Below the pieces are notes generated by a model. That model was not told where the DNA came from. It was given only the letters and a program-made list of their open reading frames with translations, and searched no databases. From Planctomycetota bacterium (GTDB lineage: Bacteria; Planctomycetota; PLA2), in the NCBI GenBank assembly GCA_027297745.1, contig JAPUHK010000108.1, positions 1-33,752 on the forward strand: a DNA stretch of 33,752 bases, written 5' to 3'. This document shows, piece after piece, positions 25,222 to 32,479 of this stretch; within the stretch, counting starts at the first letter, position 1, and the number at the start of each line of letters is the position of its first letter. Made by a program: the position numbers and the translations under genes.

Positions 25222-26334
25222 ATGGCGCTGCCGCGATTTACGCTCGGTATCGAGGAAGAGTTTCAGATCGTCGATCCGCAGACGCGCCAGCTCCGCTCGC
25301 ACATCTCGCAGATGTTCAAGGAAGGGCAGGAGCTCCTGCCGGACCAGCTGCAAGAGGAGCTGCACCTGAGCGTGCTCGAGATCGGCTCCAGGGTGCTGGA
25401 GGACATCGCGGACGCGCGCACCGAGGTGACGCGCACCCGCACCGTGCTGAGCAAGCTGCTCAGAGACCACGGGCTGCGCATGGCGGCGGCCGGCACGCAC
25501 CCGATCACGCCCTGGAGTGAGGTCGAGGTGACCAAGGGTGAGCGCTACAACCGCATCCTGGACGACCTGCAGGTCGTGGCGCGGGCCAACGTCATCTTCG
25601 GCCTGCATGTGCACGTCGGCCTCGAGGACCGCGAGACGTTGATCCACGTCTTCAACATGGCGCGCTACTTCGTGCCGCACATCATGGCGCTCAGCGTGAA
25701 CTCGCCCTTCTGGTGCGGCGAGCAGACCGGCTGGAAGTCCTACCGCACCAAGGTGTTCGAAAAGATGCCGCGCACGGGCATCCCCGACACCTTCGCGCGC
25801 TACGGGGAGTTCGAAGCGCTGGTCGAGGACCTGGTCAAGACCAACAGCATCGACAACGGCAAGATGATCTGGTGGGACCTGCGGCCCCACTGGCGCTTCA
25901 AGACTCTGGAGTTCCGCTGCTGCGACGTGCCCATGCGCGTGGACGAGACCATCTGCATCGCCGCCCTGTGCCAGGCACTGGTGGCCAAGCTCTACCTGCT
26001 GCACCAGCGCAACCTCTCCTTCCGCCTGCACAAGCGCGAGCTGATCCTGGAGAACAAGTGGCGCGCCGCGCGCTACGGGGTCAGTGGGAAGCTGCTGGAC
26101 CTGGGCAAGATGCAGGAGGTCGACGCGCCGCAGCTGATGAGCGAGCTGTTGGAATTCGTGGACGAGGTGGTCGACGAGTTGGGCGTGCGCAACGAGTTGC
26201 TCTACTTGAATCAGATCGTGAGCGGCGGGACCGGCGCCGACCGCCAGCTCCGGGTCTGGGAAGAGACGCAGGACCTGACGCAGGTCGTGGACTACATCAT
26301 CTCGGAAACCGAGAGCGGCCTGACGCTGGAGTGA
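25222..26334 (+). CDS. Carboxylate-amine ligase, GCS2/YbdK type
   Basis: A 370-residue enzyme of the GCS2 superfamily (YbdK/EgtA-like glutamate-cysteine ligase homologues), which couple a gamma-carboxylate to an amine with ATP. The signature LGIEEEFQIVDPQT opens the protein (residues 8-21). LHLSVLEIGS, GTHPITPWSEVE, FGLHVHVGLEDRE and WWDLRPHWRFKTLEFRCCDVPMRVDET carry the usual metal and ATP ligands. Family members differ in substrate, so glutathione-type synthesis cannot be assumed. The start has no SD but TAGGAT 9 nt upstream. The stop overlaps the start of the ion channel gene (GTGA), which implies co-translation. Confidence 0.9.
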   Translation: MALPRFTLGIEEEFQIVDPQTRQLRSHISQMFKEGQELLPDQLQEELHLSVLEIGSRVLEDIADARTEVTRTRTVLSKLLRDHGLRMAAAGTHPITPWSEVEVTKGERYNRILDDLQVVARANVIFGLHVHVGLEDRETLIHVFNMARYFVPHIMALSVNSPFWCGEQTGWKSYRTKVFEKMPRTGIPDTFARYGEFEALVEDLVKTNSIDNGKMIWWDLRPHWRFKTLEFRCCDVPMRVDETICIAALCQALVAKLYLLHQRNLSFRLHKRELILENKWRAARYGVSGKLLDLGKMQEVDAPQLMSELLEFVDEVVDELGVRNELLYLNQIVSGGTGADRQLRVWEETQDLTQVVDYIISETESGLTLE

Positions 26335-27308
26335 CCACGCCGCGCTGCATGCTCGCCCTCGCATCGACGCTCCTGGCGCTAAGCACACCTGCGTCGGCGC
26401 AGGACCTCTTCACGGCTCCCGACCCGTCCAAACCGACCCGTGTCGAGGTGGGCCTCTACATTCTGGACCTGGTCAAGATCGACGGGGCGGCCCAGGCCAT
26501 GAGCGTCGATTTCGTGGTGACCGCGCAGTGGAAGGACCCCAGGCTCGCGGGCCGGCCCCGCAAGGTGAGCCTGGACGAGATCTGGGACCCCGAACTCGCG
26601 GTGCTGCACGAGCGCAAGACCTGGAAGAAGTTCAAGGACATCGCGCACGTGGATGCGGAGGGCAACGTGCTCTACCGCCAGAGGTACTGGGGTGAGCTGT
26701 CTGTGCCGCTGCGGCTCGACGACTTCCCTCTCGACGATCACATCATTGACGTCACGCTGGTTGCCACCGCGCTCGAGCCCGTCGAAATGGTCGTGCGCGC
26801 GGAGGTCACGGGCATCGCCGCGAAGCTCTCAATCCCCGACTGGAGCATCCGCATGGAGGGGAGCCACGTGGGGATCTGGAAGCCGGCCGAGACGCGCCCC
26901 TTCGGCACCGTCACGCTGGAGTTCCACGCCAAACGGCACGTCTCCTTCTTCCTGTGGAAGATCGTGCTGCCGATGGCGCTGATCGTGTTCATGTCGTGGG
27001 CCGTGTTCTGGGTCGACCCTGTGAATGTCGGCCCGCAGATCAGCCTGGCCGTGACCTCGATGCTGACGTTGATGGCCTACCGCGTCGTGATCGGGAAATT
27101 CCTGCCGAATTTGCCCTACCTGACGCGCATGGACCTGTTCGTAGTGGGGGGCACCCTGCTCGTCTTCATGGCGCTGATCCAGGAGGTCGCCACGACCTAT
27201 CTGGCCAAGCGGGGCAATGAGGAGTTGCCGCGGCGCATCGACCGGTGGAGCCGCTGGGCCTTTCCGCTGGCCTTCGTCGGCATTTTCTTCGCCGCCTTCG
27301 CCCTCTGA
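26331..27308 (+). CDS. Prokaryotic pentameric ligand-gated ion channel (Cys-loop superfamily)
   Basis: A 325-residue protein with a signal peptide (MLALASTLLALSTPASAQ after a short N-tail), a beta-sandwich ligand domain and four membrane helices. The ligand domain shows VGLYILDLVKID, YRQRYWGELSVPLRLDDFPLDDH (the family FPxD region, without the cysteine pair) and WSIRMEG. M1 is IVLPMALIVFMSWAVFWVDP, M2 GPQISLAVTSMLTLMAYR, M3 DLFVVGGTLLVFMALIQEV, and M4 RWAFPLAFVGIFFAAFAL. M1 closely resembles GLIC in pattern. Aligning M2 by eye gives Ser2', Thr6' and Leu9', but no -2' Glu, so ion selectivity is uncertain. The start is GTG 26331 (GTGA overlap) or ATG 26349. The ligand is unknown. Confidence 0.9.
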   Translation: MTTPRCMLALASTLLALSTPASAQDLFTAPDPSKPTRVEVGLYILDLVKIDGAAQAMSVDFVVTAQWKDPRLAGRPRKVSLDEIWDPELAVLHERKTWKKFKDIAHVDAEGNVLYRQRYWGELSVPLRLDDFPLDDHIIDVTLVATALEPVEMVVRAEVTGIAAKLSIPDWSIRMEGSHVGIWKPAETRPFGTVTLEFHAKRHVSFFLWKIVLPMALIVFMSWAVFWVDPVNVGPQISLAVTSMLTLMAYRVVIGKFLPNLPYLTRMDLFVVGGTLLVFMALIQEVATTYLAKRGNEELPRRIDRWSRWAFPLAFVGIFFAAFAL

Positions 27309-27366
27309 TCCCGAGCCCGACCGGTGCATGGGGTTCGGCCGGGCGGGATTTCATACCGGCATTCCG

Positions 27367-27408
27367 GCCCCTAATAGGGGCGCGGCGCTCCCAAACCGTT
27401 GCGCGCAA
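27367..27408. promoter_or_regulatory. Dyad elements upstream of the PII-like/glnA operon
   Basis: GCCCC-TAATA-GGGGC (27367-27381) and the palindrome TTGCGCGCAA (27399-27408) lie in the 184-bp gap before the PII-like gene. The first may end the channel transcript and the second could be an operator. No sigma-54 type GG/GC promoter was found. A (CCG)5 run follows at 27441-27455. Confidence 0.35.
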
Positions 27409-27477
27409 AGGACCTGTACGAGCACTGCGCTCCGTCAGGGCCGCCGCCGCCGCCGTGGACCCGGGGGGGTTGCGGGC

Positions 27478-27482
27478 GGAGG
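27478..27482 (+). promoter_or_regulatory. Shine-Dalgarno GGAGG for the PII-like gene
   Basis: GGAGG lies 10 nt before GTG 27493, supporting that start. Confidence 0.55.
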
Positions 27483-27492
27483 ATAAGGCTCC

Positions 27493-27804
27493 GTGAAGTT
27501 GGTCACGGCAGTCCTTGCACCGGAACGGCTCGACGCTGTCACGGGTGCGCTCGCGGGCGTTGACGTCTACCGCATGACCGTCACCGAATGCCGCGGGATC
27601 ACGGATCCGTCCGGCGACCAGGCACCCAAGGTCAAGCTCGAGGTGGCCGTCAACGAGAACTTCGTGCGGCTGACCCTCGAGGCCATTCAGGAGGCCGGCC
27701 GTCTGGACCCGGAAGAGTCGTCGGCGTACGGCAAGATCTTCGTCACGGAGCTATTGGACGTGGTCCGCATCCGCACCGGCGAGCGCGGGCCCGACGCCAT
27801 CTAG
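27493..27804 (+). CDS. PII-like nitrogen regulator with short T-loop
   Basis: A 103-residue protein of the GlnB/GlnK family; canonical members have 112. The core is clear: MKLVTAVLAPERLDAVTGAL, VYRMTVTECRG, APKVKLEVAV and GKIFVTELLDVVRIRTGERGPDAI, which keeps the C-loop arginines. Two functional loops are changed. The T-loop between the Gly after TECR and PKVK is 9 residues against 21 in E. coli GlnB, and the uridylylated Tyr51 is gone. The B-loop TGKIGDGK is replaced by RLDPEESSAYGK. Uridylylation is thus impossible, and ATP and 2-oxoglutarate sensing are probably altered. It lies 36 nt before glnA, so a role with glutamine synthetase is inferred. Confidence 0.88.
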   Translation: MKLVTAVLAPERLDAVTGALAGVDVYRMTVTECRGITDPSGDQAPKVKLEVAVNENFVRLTLEAIQEAGRLDPEESSAYGKIFVTELLDVVRIRTGERGPDAI

Positions 27805-27826
27805 TCAGGGCAACACGAGAGGAAGC

Positions 27827-27833
27827 GGAGGAG
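27827..27833 (+). promoter_or_regulatory. Shine-Dalgarno GGAGGAG for glnA
   Basis: It lies 7 nt before ATG 27841 and is strong, as expected for a highly expressed enzyme. Confidence 0.7.
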
Positions 27834-27840
27834 TAAGACC

Positions 27841-29253
27841 ATGTATCCGGCCGATGTTCTGGCGCTCGCGAAAGAGAAACAGGTCCGCGTCGTGGACTTG
27901 CGCTTCCTCGATCTGCTGGGGACCTGGCAGCACTTCAGCGTGCCGGCCACCGTGCTGAGCGAGGAGATGTTCGAAGACGGCGTCGGCTTCGACGGCTCGT
28001 CCATCCGCGGTTGGCGGACCATCGACCAGAGCGACATGCTCGTGATCCCGGATCCCGCCACGGCGTGGATCGATCCCTTCCTGGCCCAGCCCACGCTGGT
28101 GCTCAGCTGCAACGTCGTCGACACGATCACGCGCGAGGAGTACGGCCGTGACCCGCGCAACGTCGCGCGGCGCGCCGAGAACTACCTGCGCGCGTCGGGC
28201 GTCGGCGACCGCGTCTTCTTCGGGCCCGAGGCCGAGTTCTTCATCTTCGACGACGTGCGCTTCGGCACCGGCACGAACTACGGCGTCTACCAGATCGACA
28301 GCCGCGAGGGGGCCTGGAACACCGACTCCGACGAGGGTCCCAACCTCGGCTTCAAGGTGCGTGCGAAGGAGGGCTACTTCCCTGTCCCGCCGACCGACCA
28401 GTTCCAGGACCTGCGCACCGAGATGATGCTCACGATGATGGAGGCGGGTCTCGAATGCGAGGCGCAGCACCACGAGGTGGCCACCGCGGGCCAGTCCGAG
28501 ATCGACCTGCACTTCGACACGCTGGTCAAGATGGCGGACGACCTCACCAAGTACAAGTACATCGTGAAGAACGTGGCCCGCCGCCACGGCCTGTGCGCCA
28601 CGTTCATGGCCAAGCCGCTGTTCGAGGACAACGGTTCCGGCATGCACTGCCACATGAGCATCTGGAAGGGCGACAAGAACCTCTTCTTCGGTGACGGCTA
28701 CGCCGGTCTCAGCGAGGTGGCGCTGTGGGCCATCGGCGGTGTGCTGAAGCACGCGCGCGCGCTGCTGGCGTTCACGAACCCGACCACCAACTCCTACAAG
28801 CGGCTCGTGCCGGGCTTCGAGGCGCCGGTCAACCTGGCCTACTCCTCGCGCAACCGCTCCGCCGCCGTGCGCATCCCGACCTACAGCCCCTCCGAGAAAG
28901 CGAAGCGCTTCGAGTTCCGTTGCCCGGACGCGACCTGCAATCCCTACCTGGCTTTCAGCGCGCTGATGATGGCGGCGTTGGACGGGATCACGAACAAGAT
29001 CGACCCGGGCAAGCCGATGGACAAGAACATCTACGACCTGCCGCCCGAGATCCTCAAGGAGATCCCGAGCACGCCGGCCACGCTGGCGGACGCGCTCGAT
29101 GCGCTCGAGTCGGACCACGACTTTCTGCTCAAGGGGGACGTGTTCTCCCTGGACCTGATCGAGACCTGGATCGACTACAAGCGCAAGAACGAGGTCGAGC
29201 AGCTCATGATCCGTCCGCACCCGCACGAGTTCTCGATGTACTTCGACGCTTGA
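27841..29253 (+). CDS. glnA: Glutamine synthetase type I
   Basis: A 470-residue GSI that makes glutamine from glutamate, ammonia and ATP. Motifs are [25 protein letters not shown] (metal ligands), [12 protein letters not shown], and [34 protein letters not shown] with the substrate Arg and Asn. The segment [16 protein letters not shown] matches the adenylylation site around Tyr397 of GSI-beta enzymes, so control by an adenylyltransferase is possible. Length is standard. The start has a GGAGGAG SD. It follows the PII-like gene by 36 nt and is probably in the same transcript. A CTCAGC-type hairpin follows 37 nt after the stop. Confidence 0.97.
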   Translation: MYPADVLALAKEKQVRVVDLRFLDLLGTWQHFSVPATVLSEEMFEDGVGFDGSSIRGWRTIDQSDMLVIPDPATAWIDPFLAQPTLVLSCNVVDTITREEYGRDPRNVARRAENYLRASGVGDRVFFGPEAEFFIFDDVRFGTGTNYGVYQIDSREGAWNTDSDEGPNLGFKVRAKEGYFPVPPTDQFQDLRTEMMLTMMEAGLECEAQHHEVATAGQSEIDLHFDTLVKMADDLTKYKYIVKNVARRHGLCATFMAKPLFEDNGSGMHCHMSIWKGDKNLFFGDGYAGLSEVALWAIGGVLKHARALLAFTNPTTNSYKRLVPGFEAPVNLAYSSRNRSAAVRIPTYSPSEKAKRFEFRCPDATCNPYLAFSALMMAALDGITNKIDPGKPMDKNIYDLPPEILKEIPSTPATLADALDALESDHDFLLKGDVFSLDLIETWIDYKRKNEVEQLMIRPHPHEFSMYFDA

Positions 29254-29290
29254 GAGAGGCATCCATGGAGGGCGCCTCTTCTTGGCCTTC

Positions 29291-29349
29291 CCCTCAGCCT
29301 CAGCCTTGGGGGGGAAGTAGCCGTGCCGACGCAAGGCTGCGGCTGAGGG
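29291..29349. terminator. CCTCAG-hexamer hairpin after glnA
   Basis: CCCTCAGCCTCAGCCTTG (29291-29308) pairs at 17 of 18 positions with 29332-29349 around a 23-nt loop. It probably terminates glnA and ends 4 bp before the -10 element of the next gene. It shares CTTGGCC and CAGCC units with the element at 25136-25197. Confidence 0.6.
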
Positions 29350-29352
29350 GGC

Positions 29353-29358
29353 TAGAAT
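29353..29358 (+). promoter_or_regulatory. -10-like TAGAAT, exact leaderless spacing
   Basis: TAGAAT is followed by 7 nt and then ATG 29366, so a start site 7 nt after the hexamer falls at the start codon. The same GGGGGCTAGAATCG core recurs at 30010-30022. Confidence 0.6.
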
Positions 29359-29365
29359 CGGCCGG

Positions 29366-30007
29366 ATGCGTGTTGGCCTCCTTTTCCTCCTGCTTGCCGC
29401 GTGCGCGTCCACACCCGGCAAGGGGCCGCCCGTGGCCGCGGTCGCCGTCCGGGAGGCGGACGGCTTGCGCGTGCACTTCCGTCGTGCGCCCGTCGGCGCC
29501 GGAAGGCAGCTCGCGCGGCTGGAGGCGAGCGGCGGCGCGTTGGAGCAGGTCGTGCATTCGCCCGACCGCGGCTCCGTCAGCGCGCTGTGGCTGGGCGCCG
29601 GGGGCGTGCTGCGCTGCAGCTTCCCGGACGGCGGCGTAGGAACGCTGCGGGCCGACGAGGCCGCTCCTTCGCGTGACGTGGAGTACGTCTTCCTGAACGT
29701 GAACGGTGCGGAGATCAGCACGCGCTTGCCGGCCGCGTCCCCGATGCGTCCCGTGTTGACGTTGCACGTGCGCGTGGATGCGGAGCTGCTCCCCGCCGTA
29801 CTGGAGCTCCCGGATCACTCGGAGATCGCGGTCGACACGCCGGAGGCAACGGTGCTGTTCCCGCTTCCGTCGGAGGGTGGCGCGTTGCGCGAAGGAGACT
29901 CCTTGTTGCGCCTGCGGATCCGCGAAGGGAAGGCCTTCCCGTTCCTGATCGGCGTCGACCCCGACGGTGTCCCTACAGCGACGAGCGGTTTCCTCCGAAA
30001 TTGGTAG
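29366..30007 (+). CDS. Lipoprotein of unknown function
   Basis: A 213-residue protein with a short lipoprotein signal peptide (MRVGLLFLLLAACASTPG, lipobox LAAC). The mature part is predicted mostly beta from its alternating pattern (GLRVHFRRAPVGAGRQLARLEA, VEYVFLNVNGAEISTRL, PVLTLHVRVDAELLPAVLEL), and resembles a small beta-sandwich. No family is recognised. A leaderless start is likely: TAGAAT ends 7 nt upstream and no SD exists. It follows glnA after a terminator-like hairpin and precedes another unrecognised gene with its own TAGAAT, so the two are probably separate transcripts. Confidence 0.75.
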   Translation: MRVGLLFLLLAACASTPGKGPPVAAVAVREADGLRVHFRRAPVGAGRQLARLEASGGALEQVVHSPDRGSVSALWLGAGGVLRCSFPDGGVGTLRADEAAPSRDVEYVFLNVNGAEISTRLPAASPMRPVLTLHVRVDAELLPAVLELPDHSEIAVDTPEATVLFPLPSEGGALREGDSLLRLRIREGKAFPFLIGVDPDGVPTATSGFLRNW

Positions 30008-30014
30008 GGGGGGC

Positions 30015-30020
30015 TAGAAT
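30015..30020 (+). promoter_or_regulatory. -10-like TAGAAT for the 30032 gene
   Basis: TAGAAT ends 11 nt before ATG 30032, giving a leader of at most about 5 nt. It shares a GGGGGCTAGAATCG core with the promoter at 29348-29360. Confidence 0.55.
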
Positions 30021-30031
30021 CGCTCGCGATC

Positions 30032-30811
30032 ATGGCGGAACAGGAGCCCTACGCGGACATTGTCTTCCCGGATTACTACGAGGACATCTTCGTCGAAGAG
30101 GACCTCGACTTCCGGTTCAGGCTGATCCGCAGCCACATCCACCCGAAGCTGCGCGTGTTGCTCACGTCCTGCCTGGACGAGGTGGCGGAGGTCTTCGAGA
30201 CGGATCCGCAGACTTTCAGCAAGATGGGGCGCGAGCCCAAGTCGCACAGCGGCGACGCGGAGCGGCTGCGCTGCGCGCTCTACGGCCTGCGGCCGAACGA
30301 AGTGCGCGGCAACGGGTTCCCCAACCTGCGTTCCTCCTCCGGCCGCGGTCGCCGCGTGGCCGATTTCGACCTCAGCTTCTTCGCCAACCAGGATGGCATC
30401 GGACTCGAGCTGCACATCGGCCGGCAGGAAGAGCTGGCGCTGCTCGAGGAGATCTACGTGGCCCACCGCGACCGTTTCGACGCGCTGATGACCTGCCTGC
30501 GCCTTACGATCGACGGCCCCGTCCAGCCGAAGCTGCTCTCGCTCGGAGGGATGGTGCGCGAGGTGCGCGCGTCGGGCGAGGGGTGGTTGGCGATCTTCGA
30601 GCCGTGCAACCCCTTCCCGATCGCGGCGCGCGACTTGATGGGGCGCTACAAGGACTGCTTCCTTGCGCTCTACATGATCTACGACCGCATGCTGTGCAGC
30701 GCGCTGGGCATCGACCACCGCTTCGACTTCCAGTTCGAGCGGCTCGAGGAGCACTACCGCGAGAGCGCGTCGATCGACGGCGAGAGCACGGACCCGGGCC
30801 TGGCCGAGTAG
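30032..30811 (+). CDS. Conserved-looking cytoplasmic protein of unknown function
   Basis: A 259-residue soluble protein without signal peptide or membrane helices. The N-terminus is very acidic (PYADIVFPDYYEDIFVEEDLDF). A basic patch sits in the middle (LRSSSGRGRRVADFDLSFFANQDGIGLELHIGRQEEL), and the C-terminal half has WLAIFEPCNPFPIAARDLMGRYKDCFLALYMIYDRMLC. The layout suggests one globular alpha/beta domain. I do not recognise the family and assign no function. The start is near-leaderless, with TAGAAT 11 nt upstream. It converges with a lipoprotein gene, with a hairpin between them. Confidence 0.75.
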   Translation: MAEQEPYADIVFPDYYEDIFVEEDLDFRFRLIRSHIHPKLRVLLTSCLDEVAEVFETDPQTFSKMGREPKSHSGDAERLRCALYGLRPNEVRGNGFPNLRSSSGRGRRVADFDLSFFANQDGIGLELHIGRQEELALLEEIYVAHRDRFDALMTCLRLTIDGPVQPKLLSLGGMVREVRASGEGWLAIFEPCNPFPIAARDLMGRYKDCFLALYMIYDRMLCSALGIDHRFDFQFERLEEHYRESASIDGESTDPGLAE

Positions 30812-30839
30812 CACGAGGCCAGCCTCTACCCCCTTACCG

Positions 30840-30909
30840 TTACCCCTACCTCTGATCCCTACCCCTGTCCCTTCAGGGGGCAAGGGCAGGGGGGCAAAGG
30901 TAGGGGTAA
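30840..30909. terminator. GGGTAG-like hexamer hairpin between convergent genes
   Basis: TTACCCCTACCT (30840-30851) pairs perfectly with AGGTAGGGGTAA (30898-30909), and the inner sequence pairs imperfectly. It lies between two convergent stops and shares units with the element at 4208-4264, which sits in the same kind of place. A bidirectional terminator is likely. Confidence 0.6.
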
Positions 30910-30928
30910 GTTCAGGCCGCTGCGCTGC

Positions 30929-32362
30929 CTAGAAGGCGATCTGAATCCGGAGCTTCAGCGCGCCCTTTTCGCGGTAGCCCGCCAGCACGAGCACGCGCAG
31001 GCCGGTGGCCGTCCCCGGCACCCCGAAAAACGACCTCAGTCGTGCGCGATCCTCCGCGCTTAGCTGCTCGAAGGCGTTGCCGTCCACCAGCATGCCCAGC
31101 ACGTACTCCTCGCCCGCCTGGTGGCGCATCGCCTCCAGCTCCCAGGCCGCCCCGTCGCGCGTCGCGCCTTCCTGCAGGCGCCGCATCGCCTGGCGCGCGA
31201 GGCTGCGCGCGCGCGGTCCCGCGGCGAAGACGAAACGCTCGTCCAGCGCGCCATAGACCAGTTCCAGCCCGGTGTCGCGGTTGCACAGCGAGCGCACCGT
31301 GTCCGTTGCGAAGTCCGGAAGCCCCTCGAGTACGGGCTCTCCGCCGTAGAACCAGGCCGCGTACCGGTGTGTTCCCCGCGTCTGCTCGACCGAGTCGATC
31401 ACCAGCGCGCCGAGGCGGTGGCTGGACCCGGCCTTGAGGATGCGGCTCAGGAGCGGCGACGGACTTCCGTCGGCGATCTGGCCGAGCGCCACGAACGAAA
31501 ACCCGCCGCCGCGCACGTCGATGCCGAAGGTGAACCCCGCCGCGGTGTCGACGGAGGTCAGCGCCTCGCGCAAGAGCCGGATCAGCGAGCGCCGCGCCAC
31601 GGGTTCCTGGATCCCGCAGTGCAGCGCCAGCTTGCGGCCGATGAAGGAGGCGATGAAGGTGGGGGGCAGCGTGGTCTCGGCGCGCAGCGCCAGGCCGGCC
31701 GGCAGGAACTCGATGTTGCCGCCCTCGCCGGCCACGCTGCGCTCGACCACGTCGCCGGTCGTGCTGGTCTCGCCCGCGACCAGGCGGCCCTGGAACGCGG
31801 CGCGCGAGCCGACCACGCGCAGCGCGCCCTCTAGCGTGTCGCCGGGCGACGCGAGCAGGCTGAGCAGGTTGTGGTGGTGCAGGCGGAAGGCGATGTCGCC
31901 GTTGGGCAACGCCGCTTGCGGCTCGCCGCGGAAGGCGGCGCCGCCGGTGAACAGCAGCACCCAGTCGCCCTCCTCGCGGTAATTGGTCCCGGCGGCCACC
32001 CGCGCACGCATCACACGCGCCAAGGCCGCCTTGTCCGCCGCGGGCAGGTAGTGCACCCAGGCGCGCCCCTGAGTGAGCGCGAAGCCCGGGCCTCGCTTGG
32101 GGTCGATCCCGATCATCTCCTCGGTGCCGTAGAAGAGCCTGCGCGGGTTCTGGCTCAGGCCCAGCGCCGAGAGCAGCGGGCCGAAGTCGTCGGGGCGCGC
32201 CAGCAACACCTCGGCGGCGGGCAGGCGTGCGGTCAGCGCCACCTCGCGGGGTAGCTGATCCAGAAAACCGTCGCGCGGGGGGACGGGCGGACCAGGCAAG
32301 CTCGCGGGCGGCGCGTCGGAGCACGCCGCCAGGAACAGGAAACCGAGCAATCCGGCCCGCAT
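30929..32362 (-). CDS. Lipoprotein, DUF3352-like (tentative)
   Basis: A 477-residue protein with a lipobox signal (MRAGLLGFLFLAACSDAPP). The mature part starts FLDQLPREVALTARLPAAEVLLARPDDF, resembling the opening of the protein at 9265 (FPSGAIAYMEARNL) and of the next gene at 32480 (IPEGWGVLLPLTDPAAL). It continues with beta-rich units such as ALRAETTLPPTFIASFIGRKL, GFTFGIDVRGGGFSFVALGQI and GLELVYGALDERFVFAAGPRARSLARQAM. This is the alternating quality-of-fold seen in DUF3352-type proteins, assigned by eye only. No catalytic motif is present. The start has TATCTT 9 nt upstream and no SD. Confidence 0.72.
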   Translation of the reverse strand: MRAGLLGFLFLAACSDAPPASLPGPPVPPRDGFLDQLPREVALTARLPAAEVLLARPDDFGPLLSALGLSQNPRRLFYGTEEMIGIDPKRGPGFALTQGRAWVHYLPAADKAALARVMRARVAAGTNYREEGDWVLLFTGGAAFRGEPQAALPNGDIAFRLHHHNLLSLLASPGDTLEGALRVVGSRAAFQGRLVAGETSTTGDVVERSVAGEGGNIEFLPAGLALRAETTLPPTFIASFIGRKLALHCGIQEPVARRSLIRLLREALTSVDTAAGFTFGIDVRGGGFSFVALGQIADGSPSPLLSRILKAGSSHRLGALVIDSVEQTRGTHRYAAWFYGGEPVLEGLPDFATDTVRSLCNRDTGLELVYGALDERFVFAAGPRARSLARQAMRRLQEGATRDGAAWELEAMRHQAGEEYVLGMLVDGNAFEQLSAEDRARLRSFFGVPGTATGLRVLVLAGYREKGALKLRIQIAF

Positions 32363-32371
32363 GGGGCGCCA

Positions 32372-32377
32372 AAGATA
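32372..32377 (-). promoter_or_regulatory. -10-like TATCTT for the 32362 lipoprotein gene
   Basis: TATCTT on the minus strand ends 9 nt before ATG 32362. It shows that this gene probably has its own promoter despite following a similar gene. The 117-bp gap also holds a repeated GCCGTTGGC and a CCATC/GATGG hairpin. Confidence 0.5.
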
Positions 32378-32479
32378 CCACCGCCGGAGGGGTTCAGGGG
32401 GGCCAAGGGCGCAGAAGCCGTTGGCCCGTCAGTCCATCGGCCGTTGGCTGATGGAAGGAGCTAACGGTTTCCCCGGGCC

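Noticed and set aside
27441-27455. (CCG)5 run as a regulatory repeat
   Set aside because: Short trinucleotide runs are expected at this GC content.
27309-27492. Sigma-54 promoter for the PII-like/glnA operon
   Set aside because: No GG-N10-GC core with suitable flanks was found by eye.
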